A stretch of 64,000 nucleotides of DNA from positions 62,001 through 126,000 of the forward strand of contig NZ_FNPF01000002.1 in assembly GCF_900107235.1 (NCBI RefSeq), read 5' to 3'. Every line of letters begins with the position of its first letter. Positions within the stretch are counted from its first letter, which is position 1. Source of the stretch: Citreimonas salinaria (lineage in GTDB: Bacteria > Pseudomonadota > Alphaproteobacteria > Rhodobacterales > Rhodobacteraceae). A program made the position numbers and the translations under genes. The notes under the pieces were generated by a model, which worked only from the letters and a program-made list of their open reading frames with translations, was not told the origin of the DNA and made no database searches. This document shows positions 27,209 to 36,079 of this stretch, piece by piece.

Positions 27209-27326
27209 TCAGCGCCCGCCCGCCACGTCCCAGAAGCGTCCGCGTCACGTAGGACGACCGGTCCGACAAAAGCCACAGGATCGCCTCGGCGTGTTTCTCC
27301 GCGGTTCCGGTCCGCGGCGGCGTCGG
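27209..27326 (-). pseudogene. C-terminal remnant of an SDR-family oxidoreductase
   Basis: Read leftward, this stretch translates to AEKHAEAILWLLSDRSSYVT followed by RTLL, which is the C-terminal segment of short-chain dehydrogenases (family pattern AEAILWLLSD-x-ASYVTGTLLDVAGGR-stop). Dropping one G from the run after TLL restores the expected ending DVAGGR followed directly by a TGA at 27211-27209. So this is the last 35 or so codons of an SDR gene with a one-base frameshift and no body: its 5' end abuts the pepN stop codon at 27341. It is a decayed relic, not a gene. Confidence 0.75.
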
Positions 27327-27340
27327 CCCGGGCAGCGCCC

Positions 27341-29890
27341 TCACGACAGGATGCGGCCGACCATCTCGGACGTATCGCGCGAGAGCCCGTCCTTCGCCGC
27401 GATGCGCTCCAGCTGCTCCTTCATCATTGCCTGCCGCCCGGTATCGTAGCGCCGCCAGGTCTGGAACGCGCTGCACATGCGCGCCGTGGTCTGCGGGTTC
27501 AGCGGGTCGAGGCGGAGCAGCCAGTCGGCGAGCAACCTGTAGCCCGCGCCGGTCTTGTGGTGGAAACCGGCATGGTTCATCGCCAGCGCGCCCAGCACGG
27601 CGCGGAAGCGGTTGGGGTTCTTCCAGTCGAAGGCGGGGTGCTGCGTGAGCGCCTTGGCCCGGTCGGGGGCCTCGGCCGGGTCGGCGGCGGCGATCTGAAG
27701 GCCGAACCACTTGTCCATCACCAGCCGGTCGCCCTGCCACTGGTCATGGAAGGCGTCCAGTTCGGCCCGCGCCTCGCCCGCGCGGATCAGGCACGTCAGC
27801 GCCGAGAGTTGCAGCGTCATGTTGTCGGCCGCCGCGAACTGCGCGCGCGCCGCGGCGCCGCCGTCCAGTCGCGTGCGCAAGGCCAGCACCGCGCCGCCCA
27901 GCGACCGCTTGCCGGATTGCTCGGCATCGGGCGCATAGGGCGCATCGACCTGCGCCTGCGCGGCAAGGTCGTCGAGCATCGGCTCGAACCGCTTCGCCAT
28001 GGCGTCGGCCATCGCCTCGGTCGAGTTGCAGATCGCATCCGGGTCGGGAGTGACGCCCTTCTCGTGCAGCACCTGCGCCAGTTCCGCCTGCGTGGGCAGC
28101 CCCAGCATCAGCGCCCGGAACGCGGGGTCGAGCGTTTCGTCCCGCAGCACCCGTCCCAGCGCGTCGATCCAGGTCGCGTCGGGCTCGGCGCCGTCGCGGA
28201 TCATCGCGATCAGCGCCTCGCGCGCGAGGCTGCGGGACGAGTCCCAGCGGTTGAAAGGGTCGGCGTCGTGCGCCAGCAGAAAGGCGCGCTCCTCAGCCGG
28301 CACGTCGCGCTCCAGCACGACCGGCGCCGAGAACCCGCGCAGGATCGAGGGGACGGGACGGGCGGAAAGCCCCTCGAAGGCAAAGCTCTGCTTGCCTTCT
28401 GTCATTTCGAGCATCCGGGTCGGCACCGCCTCGTCGCCGTTGGGCGACAGCAGGCCAACGGCGATCGGGATCACCTGCGGCGCCTTGTCGGGCTGCCCGG
28501 GCGTGGGCGGAGTGACCTGGGTGAAGGTCAGCGTGTAGGTGCCGTCGTCCCAGGCTTCCTCGACCGACAGGCGCGGGGTGCCGGCCTGCGAATACCAGCG
28601 CTTGAACTGCGATAGGTCGCGGCCGGTGGCGTCCTCGAAGACGCGCAGCCAATCCTCGATCGTGGCGGCGTCGCCGTCGTGGCGGTCGAAATAGAGATCC
28701 AGCGCCTTGGCATAGGCCTCGTCGCCCACCAGCCGCTTGAGCATGCCGATCACCTCGGCGCCCTTCTCGTAGACCGTCGCAGTGTAGAAGTTGTTGATCT
28801 CCTGGAAGCTTTCCGGCCGCACCGGGTGCGCCAGCGGGCCCTGGTCCTCGGGGAACTGGCGCGCGCGCAGCTGGGCCACGTCCTCGATCCGCTTCACCGC
28901 CGCGCTGCGCAGGTCCGACGTGAACTGCTGGTCGCGGAAGACGGTCAGCCCCTCCTTGAGGCACAGCTGGAACCAGTCGCGGCAGGTGATCCGGTTGCCG
29001 GTCCAGTTGTGGAAATACTCGTGTGCGATGATCGACTCGATCCGCTCGAAATTCGCGTCCGTCGCGGTCTCGGGGCTGGCGAGAACGGCGGCCGAGTTGA
29101 AGATGTTCAGCCCCTTGTTCTCCATCGCGCCCATGTTGAAATCGTCCACCGCGACGATGTTGAACACGTCGAGGTCGTATTCGCGGCCGTGGACCTCCTC
29201 GTCCCAGGTCATGGACTTTTTCAGCGCCTCCATCCCCCAGGCGCACTTGCCCTCGTCGCCCGGCCGCACCCAGATGTTCAGCGCGACCTCCTTGCCCGAT
29301 CGGGTGGTGAACGTGTCCGGATGGTTGCGCAGGTCGCCGGTCACCAGGGCGAAGAGGTAGGCGGGCTTCGGCCAGGGGTCGTGCCATTCGGCCCAGCCGT
29401 CGCCGGACCCGGTCGGGTTGCCGTTCGACAGCAGCACGGGCAGGTCGGACTCGATGCGCACCGAGAAGGTGGCCATCACGTCGGGCCTGTCGGGGTAGTA
29501 GGTGATCTTGCGGAAACCCTCGGCCTCGCATTGCGTGCAATACATGCCGCCCGACATGTAGAGCCCTTCCAGCGCCGTGTTCGACGCCGGCGCGATCTCG
29601 ACCTCGGCCTCCCAGGTGAAGGCGCCCTCGGGCACCGCACAGCGCAGGCCCTGCGGCGTGATCTCGGGCGTGACCTCGGCGCCGTCGATCGTGGCGCGGA
29701 TCAGGCTCACGTCCTCGCCATGCAGGAAGAAGTCCTGCGCAGGTGCCGCGGGATCGGGGGCGAAGCGGATGCGCGAGAGTATGCGCGTTGCTTCGGGCGC
29801 CAATCGGAAGGTCAGCGAGACGTCCTCGACCCGCCAGCCGAAGGGCTTGTAATCGCTGAGGTACACGGTCTGCGGCGCGGCGTCCTTCAT
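27341..29890 (-). CDS. pepN: Aminopeptidase N (M1 family)
   Basis: Zinc aminopeptidase of 849 residues, close in layout to E. coli PepN. Substrate-binding GAMENKGLNIFNSAAVLA and the zinc motif HEYFHNWTGNRITCRDWFQL with the distal glutamate in LKEGLTVFRDQQF are present. DUF3458 beta and helical C-terminal domains make up the second half (from about ILRGFSAPV onward). It degrades peptides in the cytoplasm; no signal peptide is visible. I start at 29890 (MKDAAPQTVYLSDYKPFGW); the open frame runs further upstream but is not PepN-like. The stop is followed immediately by the SDR remnant. Confidence 0.96.
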   Translation of the reverse strand: MKDAAPQTVYLSDYKPFGWRVEDVSLTFRLAPEATRILSRIRFAPDPAAPAQDFFLHGEDVSLIRATIDGAEVTPEITPQGLRCAVPEGAFTWEAEVEIAPASNTALEGLYMSGGMYCTQCEAEGFRKITYYPDRPDVMATFSVRIESDLPVLLSNGNPTGSGDGWAEWHDPWPKPAYLFALVTGDLRNHPDTFTTRSGKEVALNIWVRPGDEGKCAWGMEALKKSMTWDEEVHGREYDLDVFNIVAVDDFNMGAMENKGLNIFNSAAVLASPETATDANFERIESIIAHEYFHNWTGNRITCRDWFQLCLKEGLTVFRDQQFTSDLRSAAVKRIEDVAQLRARQFPEDQGPLAHPVRPESFQEINNFYTATVYEKGAEVIGMLKRLVGDEAYAKALDLYFDRHDGDAATIEDWLRVFEDATGRDLSQFKRWYSQAGTPRLSVEEAWDDGTYTLTFTQVTPPTPGQPDKAPQVIPIAVGLLSPNGDEAVPTRMLEMTEGKQSFAFEGLSARPVPSILRGFSAPVVLERDVPAEERAFLLAHDADPFNRWDSSRSLAREALIAMIRDGAEPDATWIDALGRVLRDETLDPAFRALMLGLPTQAELAQVLHEKGVTPDPDAICNSTEAMADAMAKRFEPMLDDLAAQAQVDAPYAPDAEQSGKRSLGGAVLALRTRLDGGAAARAQFAAADNMTLQLSALTCLIRAGEARAELDAFHDQWQGDRLVMDKWFGLQIAAADPAEAPDRAKALTQHPAFDWKNPNRFRAVLGALAMNHAGFHHKTGAGYRLLADWLLRLDPLNPQTTARMCSAFQTWRRYDTGRQAMMKEQLERIAAKDGLSRDTSEMVGRILS

Positions 29891-29995
29891 ATCGTCTCCC
29901 GGGGCGTTTGACGGAACGGTTCGTGGTCCTAGAGTGTTATGCCGACGACAGGGCGGTCGCAATGGGCGGCCGCTGGAACCACCACAGGAGCGAAC

Positions 29996-30196
29996 ATGTC
30001 CCCTCCCGACACCAACACCGAGAAGCAGGCGAAGCGGCACAAGCCCGCGCTGGGCGGGATGTGGCTGGGCCTCGCCTTCGTCGCGTTGCTGTTCATCGGC
30101 TACGTCGTCTACGAAATCGTCAGTGGTGAGGAGCCAGAAGGCGCCGAAACGCAGATTCAGCCAGGCGTCGATACCGAAATCGTGCCGAGCGAGTGA
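29996..30196 (+). CDS. Small single-pass membrane protein
   Basis: 66 residues, family not recognised. A Lys/His-rich cytoplasmic start (about residues 1-18) precedes one membrane helix (WLGLAFVALLFIGYVVYEIV, about 22-42) and an acidic tail (SGEEPEGAETQI). The ATG at 29996 has a good CAGGAG site seven bases upstream, better than the in-frame ATG at 29939. It is divergent from pepN and converges on the RND gene. The strong ribosome site and clean topology make it a likely real gene. Confidence 0.65.
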   Translation: MSPPDTNTEKQAKRHKPALGGMWLGLAFVALLFIGYVVYEIVSGEEPEGAETQIQPGVDTEIVPSE

Positions 30197-30264
30197 CCGC
30201 GCCCGCCGTGTACCGGTCACGGGACGCGCGTGGCCGGCCGGCCCGCCGCCGGATTTGGAACCTG

Positions 30265-33200
30265 CTATTCGGCGGCGCGAAGCGGCACTTTTGTCCGACT
30301 GGACGTCTCATCGTCGGCCCACACGATCTCGACCCCGCGAAGGCGGCGCGCCTCGCGCTCCAGCGCCCAGTCGCGCGCCAGCCGCGACGAGCGGCCCAGC
30401 GACATCCGCGCCAACAGCCGGGCGAAAGCCCGCACGTAGGTCCAGAACCAGACCCGCAGCGCCAGCATCGACGGGGTGAAGACCAGCGTCAGCACCGTCG
30501 CCACCCCCAGCCCGAAAACCACCGCCGTCGCCAGGTTCTTCCACCAAAGAGCGGTCGGGCTGTCGATCGAGTAGCCGCCCGCGAAGAAGTCGAGGCTTAG
30601 CCCGAACATCATCGGTGCAAGGCCGGCCATCGTGGTGATCGTGGTCAGCAGCACCGGGCGGATGCGATCCTCGGCGGTTCGAATGATCGCTTCTATCCTC
30701 GGCATGTAGCGTTCGTAATCCTGGTATGTGTCGATCAGGACGATGTTGTTGTTCACCACAATGCCCGCCAGCGCGACGATGCCGGTGCCGGTCATGATGA
30801 TGCTGAAATACTGGTCCATCACCAGCATCCCGATCAGCACGCCCGTGGTGGACAGCACCACCGCCAGCAGCACCAGCACCGCGTTGTAGAAACTGTTGAA
30901 CTGCGCCAGCAGGATTATGAACATCAGCCCAAGTGCCGCGGCAAAGGCCGACTGAAGGAACGCCTGCGATTCCGCCTGGTCCTCCTGGTCGCCGGTCCAT
31001 TCCCAGTTGACGCCCGCGGGCAGGGGCCGGGTTTCAAGCCACTCCGTCAGCTGCGCGATCCGTTCGTTCGCCGTGACCGGCGTCAGCTGCGCCGTGCGGT
31101 CCGACAACGCCTGCGCGACCGTGTCCGCCGTGGCTTCTCCGGTCAGCGCGACAACCCGATAGCGCGTGCCGTCGGGGGCGCTCAAATTCCTGCCTTCTTC
31201 GCCGGTCACGCCCGCATCCAGAACGCGTAGCACGGCGCTTGCCTCCGAGGCATCCGCGTCGGCGGTCGAGAGGACGACGAGTCCCGGCGTGACATCCGCC
31301 TTGACGTCGAAATACCGCTTCTGGTCGATCCGGGTGATCTCGTCGAGCTTGGGCACAGGCGTGCGGGTGATGAAGTTCGACAGCGGCACCAGCCCGTTCT
31401 CGGTGCGCACGCGGAGCGTGTCGAGGGTCGACAGCAGGCGGTATTCCTCGGGCAGGCGGACACGGATCTCGATCTCGTCTTCGGCATTGGCGGGGGTGTA
31501 GCTGTCCAGCAGCACGCCGCGGGTGACCAGCTGCACCATCGCGCCGACGGTGGCCACGTTCGCACCGAAGCGGCCGGCCTTTACCACGTCGACGTCGATC
31601 TGCCAGTCGATCCCGGGCAGGGGGCGCGTGTCCTCGATCAGCGTCAGGCCCGGCGTCGCCCTGAAATGATCGTGGACTTGCGCGACCCCCTGCAGCAGCG
31701 CGTCGCGATCGTCGCCCTTCAGGCGCAGATGGATCGGCTTGCCGCTGCCCGGACCCATCGTCTGGGCGAGGATCTCGATCTCCACGCCGGGGATGCGGCT
31801 CAGGCGCGCGGTCAACTCGTCGATGATCGCGTCGCCGTCCAGCCGGTCGAGCGGCACGTCGTGGATCGCGGCATAGGCCGCCCGATCCTCCCACGGAACG
31901 GTCTCCAGCTGGATCTGGCCGATCGTGTCCTTGGGCGCCTGCGCTCCGCCGGTGTTGGCGTCGAGGCCGCCCTCGCCGGCGAAGGCGAACGCCGAGCTTA
32001 CGCCGGGATGCGCCAGCACGATCGCCTCCGCCCGGCGCACCAGCGCGTCCTTTTCGGCCAGCGACAGGTTGCCCCGGGCGCGGACGTAGACGATGGCCTG
32101 CTCGGGTTCGCTGTCGACGAAGAACTCGACGCCGTTGTTGTTCTCGGCGAAGTAGCCGAACGTCGCGATGACGAAGGCGACCACGGCGGCGATCGTCATC
32201 AGCGGCATGATCGGGTTGCCGGCGATTGCACCGATCACCCTTCCGAAGGGCGTACGGCGGTACCGGCCGTCGATGCGCCGGGGGGCGCGCCGGATCGCTG
32301 CCGCGTCGAAGGCGATCGACGCCAGCACCGCGAACAGCGCGAAGACCAGCGCGCCGGGCAACCGGCCCAGCCAGCCCTCGGCCAGCGGCGCGAACAGGTA
32401 GGCCGGGTTCAGCACCATCATCGCGCCCATGAACAATCCCAGCAGCACCGCCGGCACCAGCGCCGCGCGCAGCCACCACGGCGTCGTGCCGCGCAACCCA
32501 TCGGACGCCCGCCCGATCATGCGCGAGAACCGCCCGGTCACGCCGCCCATGACCGGCAGGTAGACCAGCGCCACCACCAGCGATGCCGACAGCACGAAGA
32601 TCAGCGTGACCGGGAGCATGCCCATGAACTCGCCCGGCACCCCGGGCCAGAACAGCATCGGCAGGAACGCGCACAGCGTCGTCGCGGTGGACGAGACGAC
32701 CGGCCAGAACATCCGCTTGGCGGCCTCGACATAAGCGGTCATCGGGCCCGAGCCCTCGGATATCCGCTTGTCGGCGTATTCGACCACCACGATCGCGCCG
32801 TCGACCAGCATGCCCACCGCCAGGATAAGGCCGAACATGACGATGTTGGACACGGTGATGCCCATCACCGCCAGCAGCACGAAGCACAGCAGGAACGATG
32901 TCGGGATCGCGAATCCGACCAGCAGCGCCGGTCGCGGTCCCAACGCTGCCAGAACCACGATCATCACCAGCGCGATGGCGGTCAGCACCGAACCCTCGAG
33001 CTGCGTGACCATGCTTTCGACCTGCCGGCTCTGGTCGTTCGAGGTGCCCACGTCCAGCACCGCGCGCAGGCCCGCCGGAAACCCGGCCTCGGCCTCGTCG
33101 ACCACCGCGCGGACCTGCGCCACCGTGTCGATGATGTTGAAGCCCTTGCGCTTGACCACCTGCAGCGCGACCGTGCGCTCGCCGTTGAACCGAGCCGTGC

Positions 33201-34005
33201 CCTCTCGATCCTCGAACGTCACGTTGATCGTCGCCAGATCGCCCAGCGTGACCACCCGGTCGCCATTGATCTTCACGGGCAGGTCGTGGACGTCGCGGGC
33301 GTCGTCGAAGCTGCTGGGAATCTTGACCGAGAAGGCGCCGGTCTCGGTCTCGACCTCGCCGGCGGCGATCAGCTGGTTGTTGTTCTGAACGACGCTGATG
33401 AGTTCGTCGGCGGTAACGTTGTAGGACTCCAGCTTCAGCGGGTCGATCACCACCTCGAGCATCTCGTTGCGGTTGCCCGCGATCCCGGCCTCGAGCACCG
33501 CGTCCAGCGCCTCGACGCGGTCCTGCAGGTCCTTGGCGACGCGCGCCAGCGTGCGCTCGGGCAGCGGACCGGTCAGGTTCACGATGACGATGGGAAACTC
33601 CGAGAAGTTCAGCTCGTCGATCGAGTAGTCCTCGGCCCCCTCGGGAAACCGCGCCTCGGCATCGCTCATGCCCTGGCGGACGTCGGCCATGACCTGGCTC
33701 TTGTTCCAGCCGAACTCGAATTCCAGCGCCAGACCCGCGTAGCCCTCGGCCGCGGTGGCGGACATGCTCTTCAGCCCGTCGAGATCGGAAAGCTCGGCCT
33801 CCATGGGCTTGATCAGCAGCGTCTCGGCATCGGCGGCCGAGATGCCGGGGAAGGGCACCGACACGAACAGCGCCGGGATCTCGATGTCGGGCTCGCCCTC
33901 CTTGGGCAGCGAGACGTAGGAATAGCCGCCGGCGACCAGCGACAGCACGATGAAGGCCAGGATCATCCGCGCCCGCGCGGCGGCCCAGTCGACGATGCCG
34001 GTCAC
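30265..34005 (-). CDS. RND efflux transporter with extra helix pair
   Basis: Inner-membrane proton-driven pump of 1246 residues, about 200 longer than AcrB. Both RND halves are present, with porter loops after TM1 and TM7. On TM4 the motif is VGMLVDGAIVVVE: one of the two AcrB-type aspartates is kept (D402) and the second is Gly. On TM10 the AcrB lysine is replaced (GIVVNNNIVLID). Between TM6 and TM7 (about residues 509-575) there are two added hydrophobic helices, WWLRAALVPAVLLGLFMGAM and LPGALVFALFAVLASIAFDA. The start overlaps the adaptor stop in an ATGA. No outer-membrane channel gene is nearby. Substrate unknown. Confidence 0.92.
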   Translation of the reverse strand: MTGIVDWAAARARMILAFIVLSLVAGGYSYVSLPKEGEPDIEIPALFVSVPFPGISAADAETLLIKPMEAELSDLDGLKSMSATAAEGYAGLALEFEFGWNKSQVMADVRQGMSDAEARFPEGAEDYSIDELNFSEFPIVIVNLTGPLPERTLARVAKDLQDRVEALDAVLEAGIAGNRNEMLEVVIDPLKLESYNVTADELISVVQNNNQLIAAGEVETETGAFSVKIPSSFDDARDVHDLPVKINGDRVVTLGDLATINVTFEDREGTARFNGERTVALQVVKRKGFNIIDTVAQVRAVVDEAEAGFPAGLRAVLDVGTSNDQSRQVESMVTQLEGSVLTAIALVMIVVLAALGPRPALLVGFAIPTSFLLCFVLLAVMGITVSNIVMFGLILAVGMLVDGAIVVVEYADKRISEGSGPMTAYVEAAKRMFWPVVSSTATTLCAFLPMLFWPGVPGEFMGMLPVTLIFVLSASLVVALVYLPVMGGVTGRFSRMIGRASDGLRGTTPWWLRAALVPAVLLGLFMGAMMVLNPAYLFAPLAEGWLGRLPGALVFALFAVLASIAFDAAAIRRAPRRIDGRYRRTPFGRVIGAIAGNPIMPLMTIAAVVAFVIATFGYFAENNNGVEFFVDSEPEQAIVYVRARGNLSLAEKDALVRRAEAIVLAHPGVSSAFAFAGEGGLDANTGGAQAPKDTIGQIQLETVPWEDRAAYAAIHDVPLDRLDGDAIIDELTARLSRIPGVEIEILAQTMGPGSGKPIHLRLKGDDRDALLQGVAQVHDHFRATPGLTLIEDTRPLPGIDWQIDVDVVKAGRFGANVATVGAMVQLVTRGVLLDSYTPANAEDEIEIRVRLPEEYRLLSTLDTLRVRTENGLVPLSNFITRTPVPKLDEITRIDQKRYFDVKADVTPGLVVLSTADADASEASAVLRVLDAGVTGEEGRNLSAPDGTRYRVVALTGEATADTVAQALSDRTAQLTPVTANERIAQLTEWLETRPLPAGVNWEWTGDQEDQAESQAFLQSAFAAALGLMFIILLAQFNSFYNAVLVLLAVVLSTTGVLIGMLVMDQYFSIIMTGTGIVALAGIVVNNNIVLIDTYQDYERYMPRIEAIIRTAEDRIRPVLLTTITTMAGLAPMMFGLSLDFFAGGYSIDSPTALWWKNLATAVVFGLGVATVLTLVFTPSMLALRVWFWTYVRAFARLLARMSLGRSSRLARDWALEREARRLRGVEIVWADDETSSRTKVPLRAAE

Positions 34006-35843
34006 TGGATGACCTCCTCGAAGCTGGGTGCGACGGGAACGCCGTCCGTGACGTATTCCTGGCCCAGCGTGATCACGTCGACCTGCGCGGGCAAGCCCGC
34101 GACCAGCACGCCCGTCTGGGTGTCGCGCAGCAGCGTCACGGGCTGGAAAAGCGCGGTGTCGTTCTCGGCCACGGTGCGCACGCCCAGCGTGCCGTCGTCG
34201 TCAAGCGTCAGCGTCGATTGCGGCAGCAGGTGCGCCAGCGCGCCGTCTGCCTCGATGCCGATCTCAGCGGTCTGGCCGTCGCGGATCGCGAGGTCGGGAT
34301 TGTCCACAGTCAGCTCGAGCCGGAACGTGCGCGTGACCGGATCGGCGCTGCGCGACACGAAGGTGACCTCGCCGCTCACGCTTGCGCCGCCGGTCAGGCG
34401 GGCGGTTGCAGGCGCGCCGCGATCCAGCCGCGCCACGTCCTGTTCGGGCACGAAGCCGACGATCTTGATCGGGTCCAGCTGAAGCACCGTGGCGCAGGCG
34501 GCGCCCGGCTGCATCAGCGCGCCCATCTCGGCGGTGTCGCTTTCCAGCAGACCGGCGAAGGGGGCCACGATGGACAGCCGCTCGATCTGGCGTTCGGCGG
34601 ATGCGACGGCGGCCCTGGCCGATTCGATGCCGGCCAGCGCGTTCTCCTCGGCCGAGCGCGCGGATTCGATGGCGGCCTCGGCGGACTGCAGCTGCGCGCG
34701 GGCCGTTTCGACTTCGGCGCGCGCACCCTCGATCCGGCTGAGCGCGGATTGCTCGCCGGCCTTAGCACCCTCGATCTGACTGGTCGCGGTCTCGATGCCT
34801 GCGCGGGCATTCTCGAGCTGGCTGCGCGCGGCCTGCACGCCGGCGCGCGCCGATTCGATCTGGCTGTTGGCCGATTCCACGGCGGCGCGGGCGGCTTCGA
34901 TCTGGCCCTTCGCGGCCTCTATCGCGGCCTCGGCGCCTTTCACGCCCGCCTTGGCGGTCTGCACCTGCGCCTTGGCGGCCTCGAAGGCGGCCTCGGCCCC
35001 GGCAAGCCGCACCTGCGAAGAGAACCCGTCTTCGGACAGGCGCTGGGCGGCATTGAGGTTGATCTCGGCCTCGCGCAGGCGCGCTTCGGCCTCGGCCAAC
35101 CGCGCCTCGGCTTCCGGGCGGCGCGCCTCGGCCTCGGCAAGCGCGGCCTCGGAGGCGGGCACCCGCGCCTCGGCCTCGCGCCGCGCCGCTTCGGAGGCCG
35201 GCACGCGGGTTTCCGCCTCGCGCAGGCGGGCCTCGGCCTCGGGAACGCGGGCACGGGCTTCGACCAGGCGGGCCTCGGCGGCGGGAATGCCTGCGCGGGC
35301 CTCGGCCAGCGCGGCTTCGGCGGCGGGGATTCCGGCCTCGGCCTGGGCTATGGCGGCACGGGCTGCGGGACGTTGCGCCTGCGCCTGCAACATCTGCGCG
35401 CGCGACGCCGGCAGACGCGACTGCGCCTCGGCCAGCCGGGCCTGCGCCTCGAGCAGCGACACCTGCGACGTGCCGGGGTCAATCTCGCACAGAAGTTGGC
35501 CTTCGTCGACGAAGGCCCCCTTGCGCAGCGGTGGCGAAACGATCTTGCCGCTGGTCTCGGCACGCACCTCGACCTGGCGCAGAGCCTCGGTCTGGCCGCG
35601 CAGCACGATGCGGCTGTCGACCTCGCGCGCGACCGAGCGCATGGCCATCACCCGTACCGCGCCGTCGTACGGCGCGGCCTCGTCGGTGGGGCCGGTGTCG
35701 ATCACTGCGTCCGCGACGGTGTCTTCTGCGGCGGGAATGGGCGCGGTCAGGCCGGCAACCTGCATCAGGCGCTCGCGCTCCAGCACCAGCCCGTAAAGCG
35801 CCGCACCAACGGCCACTGCCGTCACGATCGGAAAGATCCGCAT
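34002..35843 (-). CDS. RND periplasmic adaptor with very long repeat hairpin
   Basis: Membrane fusion protein of 613 residues. It has an N-terminal membrane anchor (about residues 5-21) and a first half-lipoyl (RQVEVRAETSGKIVSP). A hairpin follows: arm one at about 130-268, a turn LSEDGFSSQV, and arm two at 279-423. Then come the second half-lipoyl (IVAPFAGLLESD), a beta barrel and a membrane-proximal domain. Each arm is about 140 residues of 14-residue repeats, far longer than in AcrA or MexA. Arm one repeats L-x-EA-x-AR-x-P-x-x-EA with proline at 145, 159, 173, 187, 201, 215, 229 and 243; arm two has no proline. I start at 35843; an ATG at 35909 adds 22 basic residues. It precedes and overlaps the pump gene. 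Confidence 0.9.
   Translation of the reverse strand: MRIFPIVTAVAVGAALYGLVLERERLMQVAGLTAPIPAAEDTVADAVIDTGPTDEAAPYDGAVRVMAMRSVAREVDSRIVLRGQTEALRQVEVRAETSGKIVSPPLRKGAFVDEGQLLCEIDPGTSQVSLLEAQARLAEAQSRLPASRAQMLQAQAQRPAARAAIAQAEAGIPAAEAALAEARAGIPAAEARLVEARARVPEAEARLREAETRVPASEAARREAEARVPASEAALAEAEARRPEAEARLAEAEARLREAEINLNAAQRLSEDGFSSQVRLAGAEAAFEAAKAQVQTAKAGVKGAEAAIEAAKGQIEAARAAVESANSQIESARAGVQAARSQLENARAGIETATSQIEGAKAGEQSALSRIEGARAEVETARAQLQSAEAAIESARSAEENALAGIESARAAVASAERQIERLSIVAPFAGLLESDTAEMGALMQPGAACATVLQLDPIKIVGFVPEQDVARLDRGAPATARLTGGASVSGEVTFVSRSADPVTRTFRLELTVDNPDLAIRDGQTAEIGIEADGALAHLLPQSTLTLDDDGTLGVRTVAENDTALFQPVTLLRDTQTGVLVAGLPAQVDVITLGQEYVTDGVPVAPSFEEVIQ
34575..35456 (-). repeat. 42-bp tandem coding repeats of the adaptor hairpin
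   Basis: The hairpin arms are encoded by diverged 42-base repeats: about nine or ten in 35040-35456 and about ten in 34575-35009. The units stay in frame and keep a 14-residue period on both sides of the turn. This looks like growth of the hairpin by stepwise tandem duplication. Confidence 0.8.
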
Positions 35844-35929
35844 CCTGTCATTCCATATTCGATGTCGCCGCACATCGCGCGGGGGAAATACGCACGTCCG
35901 GCGGGGCAATCGTCACCGCCGGAAGAAAT

Positions 35930-35949
35930 TCTGAACTGTTCGGTTCAGA
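35930..35949. promoter_or_regulatory. Palindromic operator upstream of the RND operon
   Basis: TCTGAAC, six bases, GTTCAGA: 7-bp perfect arms. It overlaps the predicted -10 box of the leftward promoter at 35947-35975. The shape resembles TetR-family operators (GAAC-N-GTTC), so a repressor of the pump is likely. No regulator gene is adjacent. Confidence 0.6.
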
Positions 35950-35975
35950 TTACGCGAGGTTACGCGCCATCGCAA
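35947..35975 (-). promoter_or_regulatory. Promoter for the RND adaptor-pump operon
   Basis: Reading leftward: -35 TTGCGA (35975-35970), 17-base spacer, -10 TAATCT (35952-35947). The palindrome overlaps the -10 and start region. The first start codon is about 100 bases downstream at 35843. Confidence 0.6.
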
Positions 35976-36079
35976 GCGGCAAGAGAGCGCGACGCACCGT
36001 TTCTGTGGTGCCAGACGCGCCTTGGCACCGGGTCTGGCCCACGCTAGAAGGGCCCGGAACGCAAGGGCAGGGGGCCAGG

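Noticed and set aside
27091-27276. Short minus-strand frame after pepN as a gene
   Set aside because: It has no ribosome site or recognisable protein; an adjacent frame shows an SDR tail, so the region is better explained as a pseudogene.
31666-34482. 938-codon plus-strand frame opposite the RND pump
   Set aside because: It is low-complexity His/Arg/Gln sequence antisense to a well-conserved transporter; no ribosome site or domain.
34575-35456. CRISPR-like or minisatellite DNA
   Set aside because: The 42-bp repeats are contiguous, diverged and in frame, with no unique spacers. They encode the hairpin.
34218-36047. Glycine/leucine-rich plus-strand frame opposite the adaptor
   Set aside because: The apparent repeat protein is only the antisense image of the 42-bp repeats that encode the adaptor hairpin.
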